DNA from: Triglochin maritima
Taxonomy: Eukaryota; Streptophyta; Magnoliopsida; Alismatales; Juncaginaceae
Direction: 5' to 3'
Assembly: GCA_963682175.1 (NCBI GenBank)
Contig: OY821784.1
Span: 21,061,621 to 21,125,620, forward strand
Length of the DNA: 64,000 nucleotides
This document shows positions 1 to 10,417 of the stretch, piece by piece. The translations under genes and the position numbers were made by a program. Below the pieces are notes generated by a model. That model was given only the letters and a program-made list of their open reading frames with translations. It searched no databases and was not told the origin of the DNA. Every line of letters starts with the position of its first letter. Position 1 is the stretch's first letter.

Positions 1-45
1 ATACAGCAAAGCCCACAACCAAAAGCAACTCAAACTGAAGTTTAT

Positions 46-65
46 AGACCGCCAATTGGCGGTCT
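46..65. promoter_or_regulatory. 20-bp perfect palindrome in U3
   Basis: AGACCGCCAATTGGCGGTCT is its own reverse complement. Each arm holds ATTGGCGG, which fits the plant E2F consensus WTTSSCSS, and each strand reads CCAAT. It lies about 80 bp upstream of the snRNA-type element at 143. Identical 20-mers occur at 5555-5574 and 29833-29852, with imperfect copies in every other Athila LTR here. The factor that binds it, if any, is inference. Confidence 0.75.
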
Positions 66-142
66 TGGACCGCCCCAGATCCGCTAAGCTTTCTCCTGGA
101 CTTGTATTATTATGTGTTTAGGCTATTTGTGGTATTGGTTTA

Positions 143-193
143 GTCCCACATCGGGGGATTGTCCCCGATTAGCTTTTTCCATGCTTATAAATA
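143..193 (+). promoter_or_regulatory. LTR promoter: USE-like element plus TATA box
   Basis: GTCCCACATCG (143-153) matches the upstream sequence element RTCCCACATCG of plant spliceosomal snRNA genes. TATAAATA follows at 186-193 after a gap of exactly 32 bp. That centre-to-centre distance of about four helical turns is the spacing known for Pol II-type rather than Pol III-type plant snRNA promoters. Transcription would start around 215-225. Confidence 0.7.
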
Positions 194-765
194 GAACTCT
201 TCACCTTCCATTGTAATTACCCATTGCTTGGTGGCATTCTCTCTACTAAGGAGTGAGCCTTGAAGCAAAAACTCAAGGTGGAGAAGAATGCTACCTTCAA
301 TGTGAGTCATTTGTTAATAAAATAATTCTTCTAGTTTCTTTTAATCTTGTCTTTTAATTTGTGCATGTTTGTTTAGTCTTTCCTTTCCTTTTATGTTTCT
401 TTAATGCTTCTTGCCTTCTTAGTTAACTTTCATTTCAGTATTATGCTTTCTTTTGCTAATATAGTTAGTGTAATGAGTAGTGAGTAGTTCCATCCCCATT
501 TGGGGGGTGGAGAAATATGTGATATAATCATGTAGTGTATTAAGTGTGTGTTATCTTTATCCCTTGAGCTTTATATGATTTCCATAACCATCTAATGGGT
601 TTTCACTCTTATCTTTGATATGCTAATGCTCTTGAATGAAGCTTAGCTTATGCTTTGATTAGTGGACCTATTTTATGGGGAATGATAAGGTTAGGATATG
701 GATGAAGTTAATATTGGAAACACAATTTGTAGTGTATGTGCTCTTGTTGCCTTTACCTTACCTAA

Positions 766-917
766 TGTCTTGTATGTTTTAATGATGTAGTCTTATCTTA
801 ATTCATGTGGAGGCATAGTAGGGTATAGTCTTTATACTTGAGTTCATGTAGCTTCATTCCAATTATTGTCTTGTATGTTTTAATGATGTAGTCTTATCTT
901 AATTCATGTGGAGGCAA
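766..917 (+). repeat. 101-bp tandem duplication inside the LTR
   Basis: About 52 bp starting TGTCTTGTATGTTTTAATGA at 766 recur almost unchanged at 867, an offset of 101 bp. It is a local duplication in the R/U5 part of the LTR, not seen in the other Athila LTRs of the window. Confidence 0.8.
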
Positions 918-1218
918 AGTTGGATGTAGTTTTATAATTTCATGCACTACATGTTGTGAGGAGCTTAATGAACACACACACACTTCTTTATGTTCACATT
1001 ATTTCTCTACCTCCTTTGGGGTTTAGTTTTCTTGCTTTTTTTCCATTTCCATTTGCATCTTAGTGTAGTTTAGTGTAAACAATACATCCTTTCTCTCCTT
1101 CTTTTACCTCTCGCCTTCGAACAAACCAAGTGTCGACACACCTCCCAGTGGACGACCCGTATTTGCCACCGCTCCAACGCGGCCGTGCACTTGCAGTTAA
1201 ATATAAAACGATCAATCA

Positions 1219-2901
1219 AAAACCCATACACCCAACCAAATGAAGAAGAGTTAGCCACCCTAACTAGAACAAAAATGAAGGAATATGAAATGAATTCTGC
1301 CATTATGAACATTCTTTATTGTGGCTTAAATGAGGGTGAATACAATAGAATTAGTGGTTGTGAAAGTGCATATGAAATATGACATACACTACAAATGCAT
1401 CATGAGGGAGATAGTAAAACAAAAGAAACTCGCATTAGTCTCCCCATGCATAAATAAGATTTTTTTCTTCTATGCAACCCCAATTGAGTCATCGAAAGAA
1501 GAAGGAATCCACCAAGAACCCAACCTTGGCATTACATGCAAAATCCGTTGAGCCAAGGAGAAGAGAGAAGAATGGGGACATTGAAGTCTTTGCTCAAGAC
1601 TTCTTCAAATTCCTCAAAAAGGATAAGTAAGAAATGAGAGATAGAAGAGGAAGAAGAGGTGAGAAGAGAGAAAAAGAGAAGGAGAAGTAGGAGAGTGAAA
1701 ATGAGAAGAGAAAGGAGAGAAGGGAGAGGAGAAGAGAAAAGGAGAAGAGCAAAAGAAGAGGAAGGAAGGAGGAAGTTCACAAAGTCACATGGGATGACTC
1801 TTCATCACCATCATCATCCTCCTCCTCCTTGCAAAGTAAAAGAGAAGTTGCTCACTCATGCTTCATGGCTATTGAAGATGAACAAAGTAAGGTAGATTCT
1901 AACTCTTGATATACTAGATCTTATTAATGCTCAACTAAATCATACTCTAGTGATAGCTCAAAATCTAATGCTAATGATGATTCATATCCACATGATGAGC
2001 TTCAAAATGAATTTCATGATTTAGTTAAACAATATGAGATCATTTGTGAAAAGAACAAGATTGCTACAAAGCAAATAAATGATCTCCAATGCAAATTGAG
2101 ATAATCATGAATCAGAAAAATGAGGTGATTGCTAGACATTAAAAACATGCATTAGAACTTGCTACTCTAAAAGCAACACCTATACATGATGAATAACTAG
2201 ATCTTAGAACTTGTAATGTGCAATTGAGAAAAGATCTAGAAAGGTTAACTAACGGATCAAAATGCTTAACATGCTTCGAGATACTGAAAGGCAATCTTTA
2301 GATAAACATGGTTTAGGATATAATGCTTCATATATTAAAAACCATGTAGTTCGTACTACTTTAAATGACAAGCATTTGTTTGTTAATCAAAATTCCAAAA
2401 GTGTGTGGGCTCCCAAAACCAAAATGGTTTGGGTTCTTAAAGCAAATGTTCAAGGACCCAAAGTGGCTTGGGTACCTAGATCCACACTTGTAGGTACTTG
2501 AAGAAGGATGGGAGATCGGTAGTGACCGGGCAAGCTTGAAAAGTCAAATTCAAAGCTGGTTGCACTTTCGAAAGGAGATTGGAACCAATTCGAGGATCAA
2601 ATTGGGTAATATTATCTATCCTCTACATTCATATTGATATGAGGAGCTTAATGAATACTTTTTAAATAGGGTAATGAAGTGCAAAGTTAAGGGGAGCAAC
2701 TTCATTACCAGAACTTTATGGGAGAGAATAAATTCATTGAAAATTCTTATTTTTTATAGATGTTTAGGGGGTAACTTGAAATTCTCTTGAAAATAGAACA
2801 AAAACTATGCACACTCATAGGGGGAGCATTTTTATGTATAGTTTACATCTCTAAATTTCAAGTAATTAGGATATAGGTTCCCATCATCAAAAAAACGAGA
2901 T
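1219..2901 (+). pseudogene. Decayed Copia (SIRE/Maximus-like) gag/pol remnant
   Basis: Pieces in shifting frames match plant Copia gag. Around 1240-1430 they read EEELATLTRTKMKEYEMNSA, then NEGEYNRISGCESAYEI and a HEGDSKTKETRIS-like run, as in UBN2-type gag. A Ser-rich stretch with CFMAIEDE lies near 1810-1890, a coiled-coil-like stretch near 1980-2100, and a DKHGLGYNASYI and WAPKTKMVWVLK-type region at 2262-2501, as found just before the protease. 1560-1790 is purine-rich and reads as basic low-complexity protein. No protease, integrase or RT motif survives, so most of pol has been deleted. 2640-2901 is non-coding and ends in A-rich sequence just before the LTR at 2902, where the polypurine tract would be. 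Confidence 0.7.
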
Positions 2902-3014
2902 TGTTGGCTTTTAGGCCTTAATCCATGTTTTGATGATTTAATGAACCTAATCTTAATAGTAATAAATGTAGTGTAACACACATATTTCATAGCATATATA
3001 TTGCTTTGTGTTAA
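2902..3014 (+). repeat. Copia 3' LTR, piece 1 (5' end)
   Basis: It begins TGTTGGCTTTTAGGCC and runs to TTTGTGTTAA. The last five bases, GTTAA (3010-3014), are the left target duplication of the Athila insertion; the right copy is GCTAA at 15502-15506, with one mismatch. Confidence 0.85.
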
Positions 3015-3151
3015 TGTTGAATGTTTTATATTAAACCGCAAGTGCACGGCGTCAGTGAAGACGTGACAAATACGTGTCGTCCTTAGGGAGGTGAGCAACC
3101 TCTTGTTTATCCGAAATCAAGTGACACAAAAAGGGGGTAGAAAGTTGTTTA

Positions 3152-4676
3152 TGTAGGATCGTGTGGGTTATGGGTCCACTAATCACTATTAATCTAATCA
3201 CCTACTCGTTTTATCGATAGAGTTATATGCAGCGGAATTTAAACAATTAAACGAGCAAGTAAGAAAGTAATGCAAACCACAAGAAGACACGTCAGTTTTA
3301 TAGAGGTTCGGCCGCACCTACGTCCTCTCTTACAAGCACCTCTCGAATCTCCGTTCAAGCCCCTCTTGCGTCTTCACTATGCTTCCCTGTTGCGGGCCGG
3401 GAGCAACGCCTTTTACACTTCTTCAAGCTCGCGAACAACCCTCGTCGAGCTTGGCACCACCTCTCACAATCCGAGAGAATCACTTCGGGCTTTCACCGAA
3501 GTCCTTGCTTCTTTGTCTTGGGCTTTCACCAAGACCCTTGCTCATTTTACAACAATGGTAACTTGAGTGGAACTCACTCTCTAATTGAGCACAACAATTG
3601 CTAGATGATTGTATGATGAATGATGTGGAAATTAAGCTTTGGATGGCTAATTTGGAGCTTGGAGGTTGTGGAAAATCTCACTATAGGTTTGACATTTTGG
3701 AGTTGTGAAATCTTGTGGAAAACTAAGTGTGAACCTCTATTTATAAGCTCCTAAAGATTTCTAGCCGTTTGGACAAGATTTGATTGGGTTTTGTGCAAGA
3801 TACACAAAACAGAAAATCGGATTCAGAAATCTGTCCAGAAACGGTCGACCGAACCCTTGAGTAAGTTAATGGATCGGTTGACCGAACATAGGTACTGGTC
3901 GACCTAACACTTAAGTTCTATAAGTCAACGGTCGACCGAACAGGTACCGGTCGACCGAACTACAGGGTTCGGTAGAGGGAAAACTCGATCGGTTGAACTA
4001 AACTTGTGTCGACCGATAGCAGGTAGATTTTACCTAATAGAACGGTCGACCGAACAAGGTATTTTGTTCGACCGGTTCAAAAGTATTTGGGGGTGTATTA
4101 AGAGAAAAATGTGTATACGACCATTGTATAATACGACAAATATAACGGTCGTATTTTTACCAGAAATAGCAAACGAAACGGTCGACCGAAGGTCTACCGG
4201 TCGACCGAATAACTCTGGGTAAATGGGTTAAACAGAAGTGTGATCAGTTGAACTGATTGGTCTGGTATAACAAATATTGTGTATAACCGGTCGACCAAAA
4301 GGTGAACGGTCGACCGAACTCAGGCAGACTGGCGACCAATGTTTTAGGTGTTTAGGTGATCTAATGAAGTCCAAATGATATGATATTTTGTGTGTGACTC
4401 CTACAAGGAACCTAGTGTGTGAATGCATGCATATTAGCTTAAGTTATGCTCAATTCACATAAGTTCCTAATACTCAAAGAAGGTAAAATTACGTCTTCAA
4501 TCCTAGCTTGATTACATGTCTTGACTTGATTTTTCTTCTTTCTTGAGTCTTGATCACCTGTAGAGGTTAGCACAAAGCAATATATATGCAATGAAATATG
4601 TGTGCTACTCTACATGATCATAATTAAGATTAGGTTAATTAAATCATCAAAACATAGAAAGGCCAAAAAGCCAACA
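3152..4676 (-). mobile_element. Solo Copia (SIRE/Maximus-like) LTR
   Basis: It starts TGTAGGATC and ends GCCAACA on the plus strand, so on its own strand it runs TGTTGGC...CCTACA. It is flanked by GTTTA at 3147-3151 and 4677-4681. The empty site is seen in the partner LTR near 14234, which reads straight through AGTTGTTTATGCTAATC. At 1525 bp with no internal sequence it is a solo LTR left by LTR-LTR recombination. It belongs to the same family as the split LTR at 2902-18514. A TATAAATAG box lies on the minus strand near 3739-3747. Confidence 0.92.
3842..4316. promoter_or_regulatory. Array of CGGTCGACCG dyads in the Copia U3
   Basis: About thirteen sites match the palindrome CGGTCGACCG or differ by a few bases. 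They start at 3842, 3875, 3896, 3929, 3948, 3990, 4006, 4043, 4065, 4179, 4198, 4288 and 4307. Many form pairs 19-22 bp apart (3875/3896, 3929/3948, 4043/4065, 4179/4198, 4288/4307). On the LTR's own strand the array lies about 100-580 bp upstream of the TATA box, which is enhancer position. Confidence 0.8.
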
Positions 4677-5406
4677 GTTTATGCTAATCTAGACTACACT
4701 AACTACGAAGAAGTAAATGCGAAGGAAAGAGATTAACAAATACTTCAAACTAAGCTAAAGAAACTTGATACTATGCATGAATCAATAAGAGAGAGACCCC
4801 TTAGGGGGTGGAGTGACTACACATACACAATAAGGAGGTAAGAATTACTTCCTATAGGCACAAGTGGAGGGAGTGTTTTCATGTATGGGAGGTGTCTACT
4901 TATCATGGCAAAACCCATCAATTAAATCAGTAACCTATTTGATTAACATTCATAAACACAAGCTGGTTATTTAAGAAACTAAACAAGCATGGGAGGTATC
5001 TTAAAACTTGTGGCGAAACCCATCTAGTGAAGTGTTTTATTCTAACAAGCAAGCATGCATTCATATTAATCAACACATTTCAAAATAAACATCCTTCCTT
5101 CCTTAATTGCATATATGATTGTCATCTCCACCCCCCAAAAGGGGAGTGGTTTCACTCACTAAACATTAAACGAACTATTACACTAAGATAAGAAGACATA
5201 TTAACTAAGCTAGATTTAATAAAAGACAATTAAACTAAAACATGCACAAACCATAAAAGAAGCACAAAGCAAAGAAAAATTTATTGATTGAAGACTCACA
5301 CTACCAGTAGCATCTCCCCCATTGAGTTTCTTGCTTCAAGGCTTTCACTTCAATTTGGGAGAATGACCACAAGCATGGAGTGATTACAATAAAAGGTGAA
5401 GAGTTC

Positions 5407-5457
5407 TATTTATAGCCATAGAAAAAGGTAATCCGGGACAATCCCTCGATGTGGGAC
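5407..5457 (-). promoter_or_regulatory. Athila 3' LTR promoter: USE-like element plus TATA
   Basis: On the minus strand GTCCCACATCG (5457-5447) is followed after 32 bp by TATAAATA (5414-5407). Same layout as at 143-193. Confidence 0.7.
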
Positions 5458-5534
5458 TATACAAATACCATAAATAGAATAAACACGCTCTAATACACAA
5501 GCCACAAAAAGCTAAGTGGATTCGGAGCCATCGG

Positions 5535-5574
5535 GACCGTCAATTTGTGGTCCCAGACCGCCAATTGGCGGTCT
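5535..5574. promoter_or_regulatory. Tandem pair of E2F/CCAAT-like palindromes
   Basis: A degenerate copy (5535-5552) is followed by the perfect 20-bp palindrome AGACCGCCAATTGGCGGTCT (5555-5574), about 80 bp upstream of the USE-like element on the minus strand. The spacing between the two copies is 20 bp. Confidence 0.75.
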
Positions 5575-5940
5575 ATAGGATCCGTATCGGTCTCGGCTTT
5601 CTTGGAGGCTTCCTGGATGATATTGTTTGTCTTTGATGCATCTACTTGACTTGTTGGAGCTACGACCCGAATATAATTGCCAAAATACTCCCCATGATGG
5701 TGTGGAGTTTTCTGTTTTGCACTTTGATCCATTGGTCTTATATTCAGGTCCTTCTCCGTTGCATCTTAGTCCCCAGATCTCACAATTCAACCCTTTTTCC
5801 CAGCTTTTGGGTCCTTTTATGCTTCATCTCTTCAAACCTATTTATTCCTGAAAGTAAACATAAAACTCGTAACATATTATTGTTTAGGTGAAAGATAATG
5901 GATATAAGATACAAATATAAGCATGAAATGATGTCAATCA

Positions 5941-7496
5941 AATACCCCACACCTAACTTTTGCTAGTCCCGAGCAAAACAAAGAAAGAGAAAAGCATACG
6001 AAAAACTAGAAATCTTAACTCACTTTCGTAGGAATCACGGTTGCACTTAGCACGTGCAACAACTGTTAATCATCCTTGTCACCAAAGAGGAGGAGTGTTG
6101 TCTCCTGAGGGTTTTCAGCGGATATACCCACAAAATCCGAACAAGATGCATTAATCAATCTAGTTACATGACTCGTTGGACTCATATTGTCGATCATGGG
6201 ATGCGGTAATACTACGGGTCGACTCTATATATGTAATCGGTCCACACACCAAACCTAATAAGTTATTCGTGAAAGTTGGTTAGGGACTTAACTGAAAGAC
6301 ATAGGCAACCTTAACTTCTAAATGTGGTACAATGTGTAAAGTCCATTTTGGTTCTTATTTGACACTTTTTCTTCTTTTCTTTTTTTTCTTTTTTCTTTCA
6401 TTAGAGCATTTTTGGTTTGGTGTTTGATTCTCCGAGGGTTGGGTTTTGTGCATCATTGCCTATGAGGACTTAGACTATCACGTACACCTTCCCCCAAATA
6501 TCAACATAGGGCGATCCCTACCACCCGTGTAACGGGAGTTCGGTCGGTTCATCCCAAGTCAGATGACTCGAAAGCACCAGGAACAAAGTCCCCTCAGACC
6601 TACTTTCCCGAGTGTTAGGATCCGTGCGAGAAGAGAGAACACCACTTATTTATTTATTTACATGGGAACCAAAACCCCTACACTTTAGTTTCACAAAAAG
6701 AGATTAAGGGCCCTTGACTACGACAAACTTCCTTATACTAACAAACACGAATTATTTGACTCACTAGGTTCAGGGTGGATTTCTTTAAATATTTGAGTGC
6801 TGAACCCTATGATTACACGCCCCCCGAGGGAAAACCGGGGTGTATCCTAACAACTCGATAAGTCCAAAAGCAAGTAAACTAGAAATCCTAATGTATCAAG
6901 TTCACGACAATTTTGGGAGTTTTCTTTTTACTTTGCCTCTCAACGGTTTTGCACATGCTAAACACACGCAAAACCCACAAAACATTTTCTTTCGCAAACA
7001 CATGAAGATTTTGAAAGAAATGTGAAAATTTTAAAGACTAGGCAAGCAAAAGAAGACAAGTCACCCAAGGATCATGGCAAGCAGATATATCGATGTTAAA
7101 TGCAGCACACTAACATGACCCTATCAGTACACATAAAAGAAAACAAAATCAAAGGAAAAATACTCAACTATGTACGCACGTAAAACACCCCCCACACCTA
7201 CTTCATGCATTGTCGTCAATGAATGTGAACAAGATACTACATGGATTTATGCATGAAAAAGGGAAGATCTCACCAACATGAAGTGCAACAGGAAATTCAT
7301 GGTTATGTTGATGGACACAAATCTGAATTCCCTCAAAACCTGTTAGATACTGAAGAAGGGAGACAAATACGTGAAGAAATGGGGCCCAAGTACACAAGGG
7401 TTGGGGCCAACAACAATCAATGCTCACTCATGGAGTCTTTTATTACTCACTTTTTTTTAACATGATATGTACAAACAAATGGAGGGATGGATCACA
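5941..7496 (-). other. Athila 3' non-coding region, conserved between elements
   Basis: The stretch between the end of the integrase frame and the 3' LTR has no convincing ORF. Much of it matches 20571-22050 and 41880-43100 almost base for base, for example the run beginning CTCACTTTCGTAGGAATCAC and the block near 6500-6610 with CAAGTCAGATGACTC and AAGTCCCCTCAGACCTA. On the minus strand the sequence beside the LTR is GTGTGGGGTATT, the likely polypurine tract (about 5941-5952). Confidence 0.7.
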
Positions 7497-8594
7497 TCAA
7501 GTGACCACATCCGTGGGGAGTTCGTGCAAACGCACGACTTCCACCTCGACCTCTGCCGTGGTCCCTTCCAAGTATGGTTTGAGGCGTTGTCCATTAACTT
7601 TGAACACGTCCCCATTCCTAGGATTTTGAATCTCAACCGCCCCATGAGGGGAGACAGTTAAAACAATGAAGGGCCCTGACCAACGGCTCCAAAGTTTCCC
7701 CGGAAACAAGTGGAGGCGAGAATTATACAATAAGACCTTTTGTCCTACCTCGAAGGTTTTGATTCGCACCAAGCGATTGTGGAAAATTTTAGTGCGGGAC
7801 TTGCAGATCTTGGAATTCTCATAAGCATCATTTCTCAACTCCTCCAACTCGTTGAGGTCTAACTTGCGATTGGCACCGAAAACATCAAGACTCATGTTAA
7901 GATGTTTGATTGCCCATAATGCCCAGTGCTCAAGTTCTACCGGAAGATGTCAAGCTTTGCCATAAACTAGCCGGTAGGGGGACATGCCAATGTCGGTTTT
8001 AAATGCTGTGCAGAAAGCCCACAATGCATCATTAAGCTTGACCGACCAATCTTTCCTTGAAGCATTAACCGTTTTCTCAAGAATTTGCCTAAGTTGACGG
8101 TTGGAAATTTCCACCTGGCCACAAGTTTGAGAATGATAAGTTGTGGCCAACTTGTGCGTGATTGAGTATTTCCTCAGCACTGCCTCAAGGGATCGGTTCA
8201 CAAAGTGTGTCCCCCGATCACTTATGATACAACGAGGTGTCCCTAACCTCGCGAAGATGTGTTCTTTAAGAAATTTGATCACAACCTTGCGATCGTTAGT
8301 GCGAGTGGGGATTGCTTCAACCCACTTTGACACATAATCGACCGCCACAAGGATGTAAGTGTGACCATGGGACACGGGGAGAGGACCCATGAAGTCAATT
8401 CCCCAAACATCAAAGATGTTAACCACTAAGATAGGATTGAGTGGCATCATATCTCGTTCGCCAATGCGACCCACACGTTGGCACCTATCGCATGCTTTAC
8501 AAAATGCAAAAGCATCTTGGAACACGTGGGCCAGTAAAAACAACATTGGAGTACTTTGGCAGCGGTTTTCTTGGCACCGAAGTGCCCACCACAT
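7497..8594 (-). pseudogene. pol: Athila integrase, broken by a stop
   Basis: The integrase core reads on the minus strand. CKACDRCQ near 8490 is the second half of the HHCC zinc site. [18 protein letters not shown] and the Glu in [10 protein letters not shown] supply the DDE triad. The C-terminal part (7497-7895) has GQKVLLYNSRLHLFPGKL and WSGPFIV, an element of the GPY/F module. A TGA near 7948 separates core from C-terminus at a point where a Cys codon (TGC) is expected. The N-terminal end above 8594 is out of frame. It would insert cDNA into the genome if intact. Confidence 0.85.
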
Positions 8595-8807
8595 GCCTCC
8601 TTATGGCAAAAGGACAAGACACTCTGAATCTCGTCGTCAGGAAAGCACCTCCTTATGATTTGATCAGCACAATACTTAAATATGGATCATCCCAATAGAA
8701 GTGCTTGACTAACGACTTGAACTTCGCTGTCTCACTGTGTCTCCAATGAGCTGGCACCTCCCCAGTTGCTAAATAGTTCACAATGTCAGCGAACCATGGG
8801 GGTGAGG

Positions 8808-9349
8808 CTATTGCCATAAGGTTCTGATCCGAAAAAACTCGTTCACTGGTGGATCCGGTGAAAGATCAATGGGGATGCGAGATAGGTGATCAGCCACGAC
8901 ATTCTTGCATCCCTTCTTGTCCCATATTTCAAGGTCGAATTCTTGTAACAACAAGATCCAACGTAGGAGACGGGGTTTCGCATCCTTTTTAGACAAAAGG
9001 TAGCGAAGACCTGAGTGATCAGTGTAGATGATGACATGCGACCCTATGAGGTACTGGCGATATTTTTCCACCGCAAATATGATCGCGAGGAACTCTTTCT
9101 CTGTAACGGAGTAGTTGAGATGGGCGTCATTGAAAGTACGACTTGCATAATAGATCACATGAGGCAATTTGTCGAATTTCTGACCCAAACCGCTCCTATC
9201 GCGTAATCAGAAGCATCACACATCAGCTCGAACGGTAGAGTCCACACCGGTGCCTTAATAATAGGAGCGGAGGTCAACTCACGCTTCAGAAACTCAAATG
9301 CAGTCAGGAACTCGGGTGTGAACTCAAAGGAGGTTCGTTTAGCAAGCAA
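8808..9349 (-). pseudogene. pol: Athila RNase H, frameshifted
   Basis: Two overlapping frames (9155-9349 and 8808-9188) give a full RNase H. The catalytic acids are seen in [10 protein letters not shown], in the Glu of [10 protein letters not shown], in [12 protein letters not shown] and in [12 protein letters not shown] frameshift near 9180 and a stop near 9353 break it from the RT. The domain removes the RNA strand during reverse transcription. The gap 8595-8807 is the linker to integrase and carries shifts. Confidence 0.85.
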
Positions 9350-9355
9350 GCTCGT

Positions 9356-10246
9356 TCAAGGACGAGCTATCTTGCTGAAATCCTTAATAAATCGCCGGTA
9401 AAAACCGGCGTGTAAAAGGAATAAACGGATTTCTTTTACCGAGGTGGGTGGCGGAAGCTTAGAAATAAGCTCAATCTTTGCCCTATCCACCTCGATACCA
9501 TCACGAGATACCACGTGACCCAACACGATGCCTTTTGTAACCATGAAATGACACTTTTCCCAATTAAGGGCTAAGTTCGTTTCCGAACACCTTTTGAGAA
9601 CAAGGCTCAGGTGGTGCAAGCACTCATCAAAGGAGGTGCCATGAACCGAGAAATCATCCATGAAGATCTCAAGGAAGTTCTCGACCATATCGGAAAAGAT
9701 ACTTAACATGCAACGTTGGAATGGTGCAGGTGCATTGCATAGTCCAAAAGGCATCCGTCTATAAGCAAACGTCCCAAAAGGACAAGTGAACGTGGTTTTC
9801 TCCTGGTCTTCGGGGGCGACTGGGATTTGATATTACCCCGAATAACCATCAAGGAAATAGTAATAGGCGTGCCCGGCGAGTCTCTCCAACATCTGGTCGA
9901 TGAAAGGTAGAGGGAAGTGGTCCTTACGCGTGCCCGCGTTCAACTTCCTATAGTCAATACAAACTCGCCACCCAGTTTGAAGTCGTGTGGGTACAAGCTC
10001 ATTGTTGTCATTCTGGACAACACTGATACCTGACTTCTTGGGCACAACCTGGACATGACTTACCGAAGTACTGTCCGAAATGGGGAAAATGATGCCATGA
10101 TCTAAACACTTGATGATCTCTTTCTTAACTACTTCTGTCATGGCTGGATTTAAACACCTCTGTGGGTCGCGACGTGGTCGTGCCTCATCCTCCATAAAGA
10201 TGTGGTGCTGCATGACGTCGGGACTTATCCCTTTGATGTCCCTCAA
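9356..10246 (-). pseudogene. pol: Athila reverse transcriptase, one stop
   Basis: The N-terminal part (9833-10246) has the Athila signature LQTGWRVCIDYRKLN followed by HFPLPFIDQMLERLAG. The C-terminal part (9356-9754) has FGLCNAPAPFQRCM and the active-site string IFMDDFSVHG. A TAA near 9830 falls inside the GYSGYNQIP-type motif where a Tyr codon is expected. The pattern is that of a once functional polymerase with few lesions. The next frame downstream ends at a stop near 9354. Confidence 0.88.
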
Positions 10247-10417
10247 GGACCACCCAATGGATGATTTATGCTACTTTAGGACTTGAATCAGACGTTCTTC
10301 CTGATCACCAGTCAACGTCGATGAAATAATCACCAGAAATGACCTATTGGGACTAAGAAAAACGTGTTTCAGCTCCTTGAGGAGTTCTTTGAGCTCAGGC
10401 GTGGGTGGCTCCTCAAG

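Larger units (their letters stand above)
1..1218 (+). repeat. Athila-type LTR, 5' end outside the window
   Basis: This LTR reads on the plus strand and its first few hundred bases lie before the window. It contains the palindrome at 46-65, the promoter at 143-193, a long R/U5-like region with CCATCCCC..GGGGTGG hairpins, and an end resembling the Athila LTR end at 31729 (the run ...GGCCGTGCACTTGC near 1180-1196, then TCAATCA). No tRNA-Asp primer site follows, so it is a solo LTR or the 3' LTR of an element to the left. It lies against the Copia remnant at 1219. A 5-bp target duplication cannot be checked because the left end is missing. Confidence 0.85.
3015..5940 (-). repeat. 3' LTR of the Athila element, with a nested Copia solo LTR
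   Basis: It starts TGTTGAATG on the plus strand and ends GTCAATCA at 5940, so it begins TGATTGACATC on its own strand. The segment 3152-4676 plus one GTTTA copy is a later insertion. The R/U5 part (4682-5350) carries the conserved GGTGTCT...GGCAAAACCCATC motifs and the complementary GGGGTGGAG and CTCCACCCC strings. The promoter is at 5407-5457. Confidence 0.9.

Noticed and set aside
1659..1895. Arg/Glu-rich protein
   Set aside because: Purine-rich stretch inside a decayed Copia gag; composition, not coding, explains the open frame.
3842..4316. CRISPR-like regular repeats
   Set aside because: The repeated unit is a 10-bp palindrome with irregular inter-pair spacing inside a plant LTR flanked by a target duplication; no cas genes, no repeat of 23 bp or more.
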